In this document: positions 61,974-64,000 of the stretch, piece by piece
How the letters are laid out: each line of letters begins with the position of its first letter
Numbering within the stretch: the stretch's first letter is position 1
From: Nocardia vinacea
GTDB lineage: Bacteria; Actinomycetota; Actinomycetes; Mycobacteriales; Mycobacteriaceae
DNA length: 64,000 bases
NCBI RefSeq assembly: GCF_035920345.1
Contig: NZ_CP109149.1
Span: forward strand, 2,976,001-3,040,000
Direction of reading: 5' to 3'
Notes under the pieces: model-generated
The model's database searches: none
Told to the model about the DNA's origin: nothing
Seen by the model: the letters and a program-made list of their open reading frames with translations, nothing else
Position numbers and translations under genes: made by a program

Positions 61974-62777
61974 TTACAGTGCCGCACGGAGTTTCGCGGC
62001 ATTCTCGTAATCGCGCTGCCATTCGGGGCCGGTCGGGGCGAGGATGACGCGTTCGACTCCGGCGTCCCGGTGGGCGGCAAGCAGGTCGATGGCGGCGGAG
62101 TGATCAGTGGGAAGTGCAGGAGCCACCACGGTCACCGGAGGTACCGGTCGATCGAATTGTGTTGCCAGTGCCCGTAATTCGTCGAAGTCGGCGGCCAACT
62201 GGTCCAGGCCCGGCTGCAGTGTGATCCAGCCGTCGGCGTATTCGGCCGCCCGCCGCCGCGCCCGAGTCCCATTGCCCGCCACCAGGACCGGCGGCATCGC
62301 CGATCCGGGTGCCAGCGCCACGTCGACGCCGTTGACCATTGCGGTCGAACCGGTGACGAGATCGGGCAGTACCCGCAGTGCCTCATCGGTGCGCCGACCG
62401 CGGTTCTCGAATGTCGTACCGGCCGCGCGCCAACCGATATCGCCGTGCGCCGGATTTCCGGTGCCGACACCGAGCAGCAACCGGTTCTCCGATACATACT
62501 GCAGCGTGCTGATCTGCTTGGCCGCCCACGCCACCGGGCGCAGCGCGAGCAGCATGACGTTGTAGCCGATCCGGATCCGGTCGGTGACGGCCGCCGCGGT
62601 CGCGAGCGTCACAGTGCTGTCCAACATGGGCGCGCTGGCCACGAGATGGTCGGTGGACCACACGGATTCGAGGTCGAGTTGTTCGGCGAGGCGGGCGGCG
62701 GCCCGTACATCGCCGAGGATCGGATGTGCCGGATCGGGGGTGGAGGTCGGGAGGATCACGCCGATATCGAAGGTCAT
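61974..62777 (-). CDS. LLM-class (F420-dependent type) oxidoreductase
   Basis: ATG 62777 gives 267 residues, starting MTFDIGVILPTSTPDPAHPI. The luciferase-like fold shows RLAEQLDLESVWSTDHLVAS, RIRIGYNVMLLALRPVAWAA, and GVGTGNPAHGDIGWRAAGTT. Family members with this N-terminus use F420H2 in actinobacteria. The substrate is unknown. There is no ribosome binding site; a TAATGT box ~12 bases upstream suggests leaderless translation. It is convergent with the XRE gene, stops adjoining. Confidence 0.85.
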   Translation of the reverse strand: MTFDIGVILPTSTPDPAHPILGDVRAAARLAEQLDLESVWSTDHLVASAPMLDSTVTLATAAAVTDRIRIGYNVMLLALRPVAWAAKQISTLQYVSENRLLLGVGTGNPAHGDIGWRAAGTTFENRGRRTDEALRVLPDLVTGSTAMVNGVDVALAPGSAMPPVLVAGNGTRARRRAAEYADGWITLQPGLDQLAADFDELRALATQFDRPVPPVTVVAPALPTDHSAAIDLLAAHRDAGVERVILAPTGPEWQRDYENAAKLRAAL

Positions 62778-62846
62778 GAGCACAACATTAGGAACGAGTC
62801 GTGAGCGTTCCCATGGCTCGATCGCTCAGCCCCATGCCCGCAACGC

Positions 62847-64000
62847 TCATTTCGTCGCGGCAGCCTGCTCGGCGGGTTTGCGGTGCAAGCCCTTCCGGTC
62901 GTAGTACACGGTCACCACCGCGCCGACGACCAGGCCGATACCCAGACCGAGCACCGCCATCCAGCTGCCGCGCGCGAGCCCTGCAGCGCTGTTCGCATTG
63001 AAGTAGAGGATGGCGCGCAGCCCGAGAAAGACCTGATGCATGGGCTCGAAGGTGGCCAGCCACTCGAAGTACGCCGGCGTCGCTTCGATGGGCACGCTAC
63101 CGCCCGAGGAGGGCAGGCCGAGCACGATGAACAGGATCAGATTGACCAGCAGACCCGCGGTGCCGAGCGCGGCCAGCACCGACAGCGCGGTCACCCCGAC
63201 CGCGATAATCGCGAGCACGCAATACAGGAACAGCGCGAGCGGGTGATCGAGCGGCACATCCAATGCCGCTGCGACACCGAGGAATACCGCGGAGACGATC
63301 GGCGCGGTGACGATCAGGATCGCCCACTTCAACAGCAGGGTGCGGAAGCGGGAGATCGGCGCGGTCGGATAGTGCACGTACCACGGGCCGTACTCGGTCG
63401 GTGCGAAACCGAGGGCGGAATCGGTCATGGCGTGAATGATCATCGCACCGGTGAATCCGGCAAGCAGCACCATGATCGTGTAGAAGAACGCGGACAAACC
63501 CTGTCCGGTGCCGTCGGGCAGCGGCCGGTACGGATCGACCACCACCTGGATCGGATGGGCGAGCATCAATTGACTGGCACCCGCAAGCTGTGGCGCTTGG
63601 CCGCCCCCGGCAGGTTGCAGCTGGGTCTGCACGGTATCGGTAAGTTGTTTGCCCACCGTCTCGTCGACGCGAGTCAGCGCCTGATCGGCAATACGCTGCA
63701 TGACCCCGGTGGCGAAACTGCCCGCCCGAGGGTTCGTGTGCACCGTGATGATCGGCTGTTCGACCTTGCCCGGCACCACACCGGCCGCGCCGAGAATGGC
63801 CAGCCGCTTGGTGAAGTCACTGGGGATGACGATCGCACCGTAGACCTTGCCCTGGCTCAGTTGCCGTTGCGCCTCGGCGAATCCGACAACCCGCAGGTCG
63901 ATCTTGTCGGTGGGCAGGTTCGCGACGAGTGCGTCGGTGATCTGATTACCGACATTGGTGGGCTTGCCGCCGAGGGTATCGCCGTCGTCCTGATTGACCA
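62847..64000 (-). CDS. YhgE/Pip-type (DUF3533-like) membrane protein, 5' end outside window
   Basis: The minus frame is open through the right edge, so the N-terminus is missing. The visible part starts within an extracellular domain (LVNQDDGDTLGGKPTNVGNQ, then QLSQGKVYGAIVIPSDFTKR), typical of YhgE/Pip-type ABC-2 relatives, followed by six or so transmembrane helices (FFYTIMVLLAGFTGAMIIHA, WAILIVTAPIVSAVFLGVAA, VLAALGTAGLLVNLILFIVL). It ends with a Lys-rich cytosolic tail. Such proteins act in export or type-VII-like or phage-receptor roles; the function here is unknown. Confidence 0.82.
   Translation of the reverse strand, partial: VNQDDGDTLGGKPTNVGNQITDALVANLPTDKIDLRVVGFAEAQRQLSQGKVYGAIVIPSDFTKRLAILGAAGVVPGKVEQPIITVHTNPRAGSFATGVMQRIADQALTRVDETVGKQLTDTVQTQLQPAGGGQAPQLAGASQLMLAHPIQVVVDPYRPLPDGTGQGLSAFFYTIMVLLAGFTGAMIIHAMTDSALGFAPTEYGPWYVHYPTAPISRFRTLLLKWAILIVTAPIVSAVFLGVAAALDVPLDHPLALFLYCVLAIIAVGVTALSVLAALGTAGLLVNLILFIVLGLPSSGGSVPIEATPAYFEWLATFEPMHQVFLGLRAILYFNANSAAGLARGSWMAVLGLGIGLVVGAVVTVYYDRKGLHRKPAEQAAATK

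Overview
The window reads as chromosome of a high-GC mycolic-acid actinobacterium, most likely Nocardia or a close relative. The grounds are strong GC bias at third codon positions, GTG starts, ATGA-coupled operons, a LigC-type ligase with Prim-Pol, an F420-type LLM oxidoreductase, a UsfY-like membrane protein, DUF2784, DUF6879 with an XRE/DUF5753 regulator, and a mutA-mutB-meaB operon. No rRNA, tRNA or CRISPR array was seen. Both edges cut genes.

Layout. 1-3.6 kb: the end of an operon with an HMA-domain protein, a Y4yA-type PLP enzyme and a cysteine-synthase/rhodanese fusion, probably for a metal-related or siderophore-like amino acid product. 3.6-5.5 kb: a TetR gene, then an M-box magnesium riboswitch, a short leader ORF and mgtC. 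The ABC transporter genes that followed mgtC are broken. The permease and the ATPase N-terminus lie at 5.46-5.80 kb and the ATPase C-terminus at 17.84-18.16 kb, so about 12 kb of accessory DNA separates the two halves of one gene. That DNA carries recombinase remnants, a GFA protein, a GNAT, a TmrB-like P-loop protein, a complete polyol-type catabolic cluster (FGGY kinase, ABC importer, dehydrogenase, SorC-type regulator) and an orphan 2-methylisoborneol-synthase-like terpene cyclase. 18.2-22.6 kb: an integrase remnant, a methyltransferase, an IS1182-family element whose transposase holds a 26-copy hexanucleotide repeat, an IS5 scrap, a small immunity-like ORF and a decayed SARP regulator.

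22.6-28.1 kb holds the most interesting locus: a caspase-like/STAND NTPase/TPR protein divergent from a serine alpha/beta hydrolase, followed by an NfeD-like OB-fold protein and a flotillin (SPFH) protein. The architecture suggests a regulated-suicide or conflict system with a membrane-linked arm.

28.1-64 kb is mostly ordinary chromosome: a cold-shock protein, the ligase/Prim-Pol pair, membrane proteins, a TetR/acyl-CoA dehydrogenase operon, a large ATPase-LuxR regulator, a resolvase remnant, a TetR with palindromic operators facing an EphD-like hydrolase that lacks its nucleophile, a zinc-ribbon SDR, a type II thioesterase, a lipoprotein dienelactone hydrolase, a CoA-transferase, a TetR/FAD monooxygenase pair, a nucleoside hydrolase with an amidohydrolase, a MarR regulator, methylmalonyl-CoA mutase with its chaperone, a TVP38 protein, an HtrA-like protease, an XRE/DUF6879 cluster, an LLM oxidoreductase and a YhgE/Pip-type membrane protein cut by the right edge.
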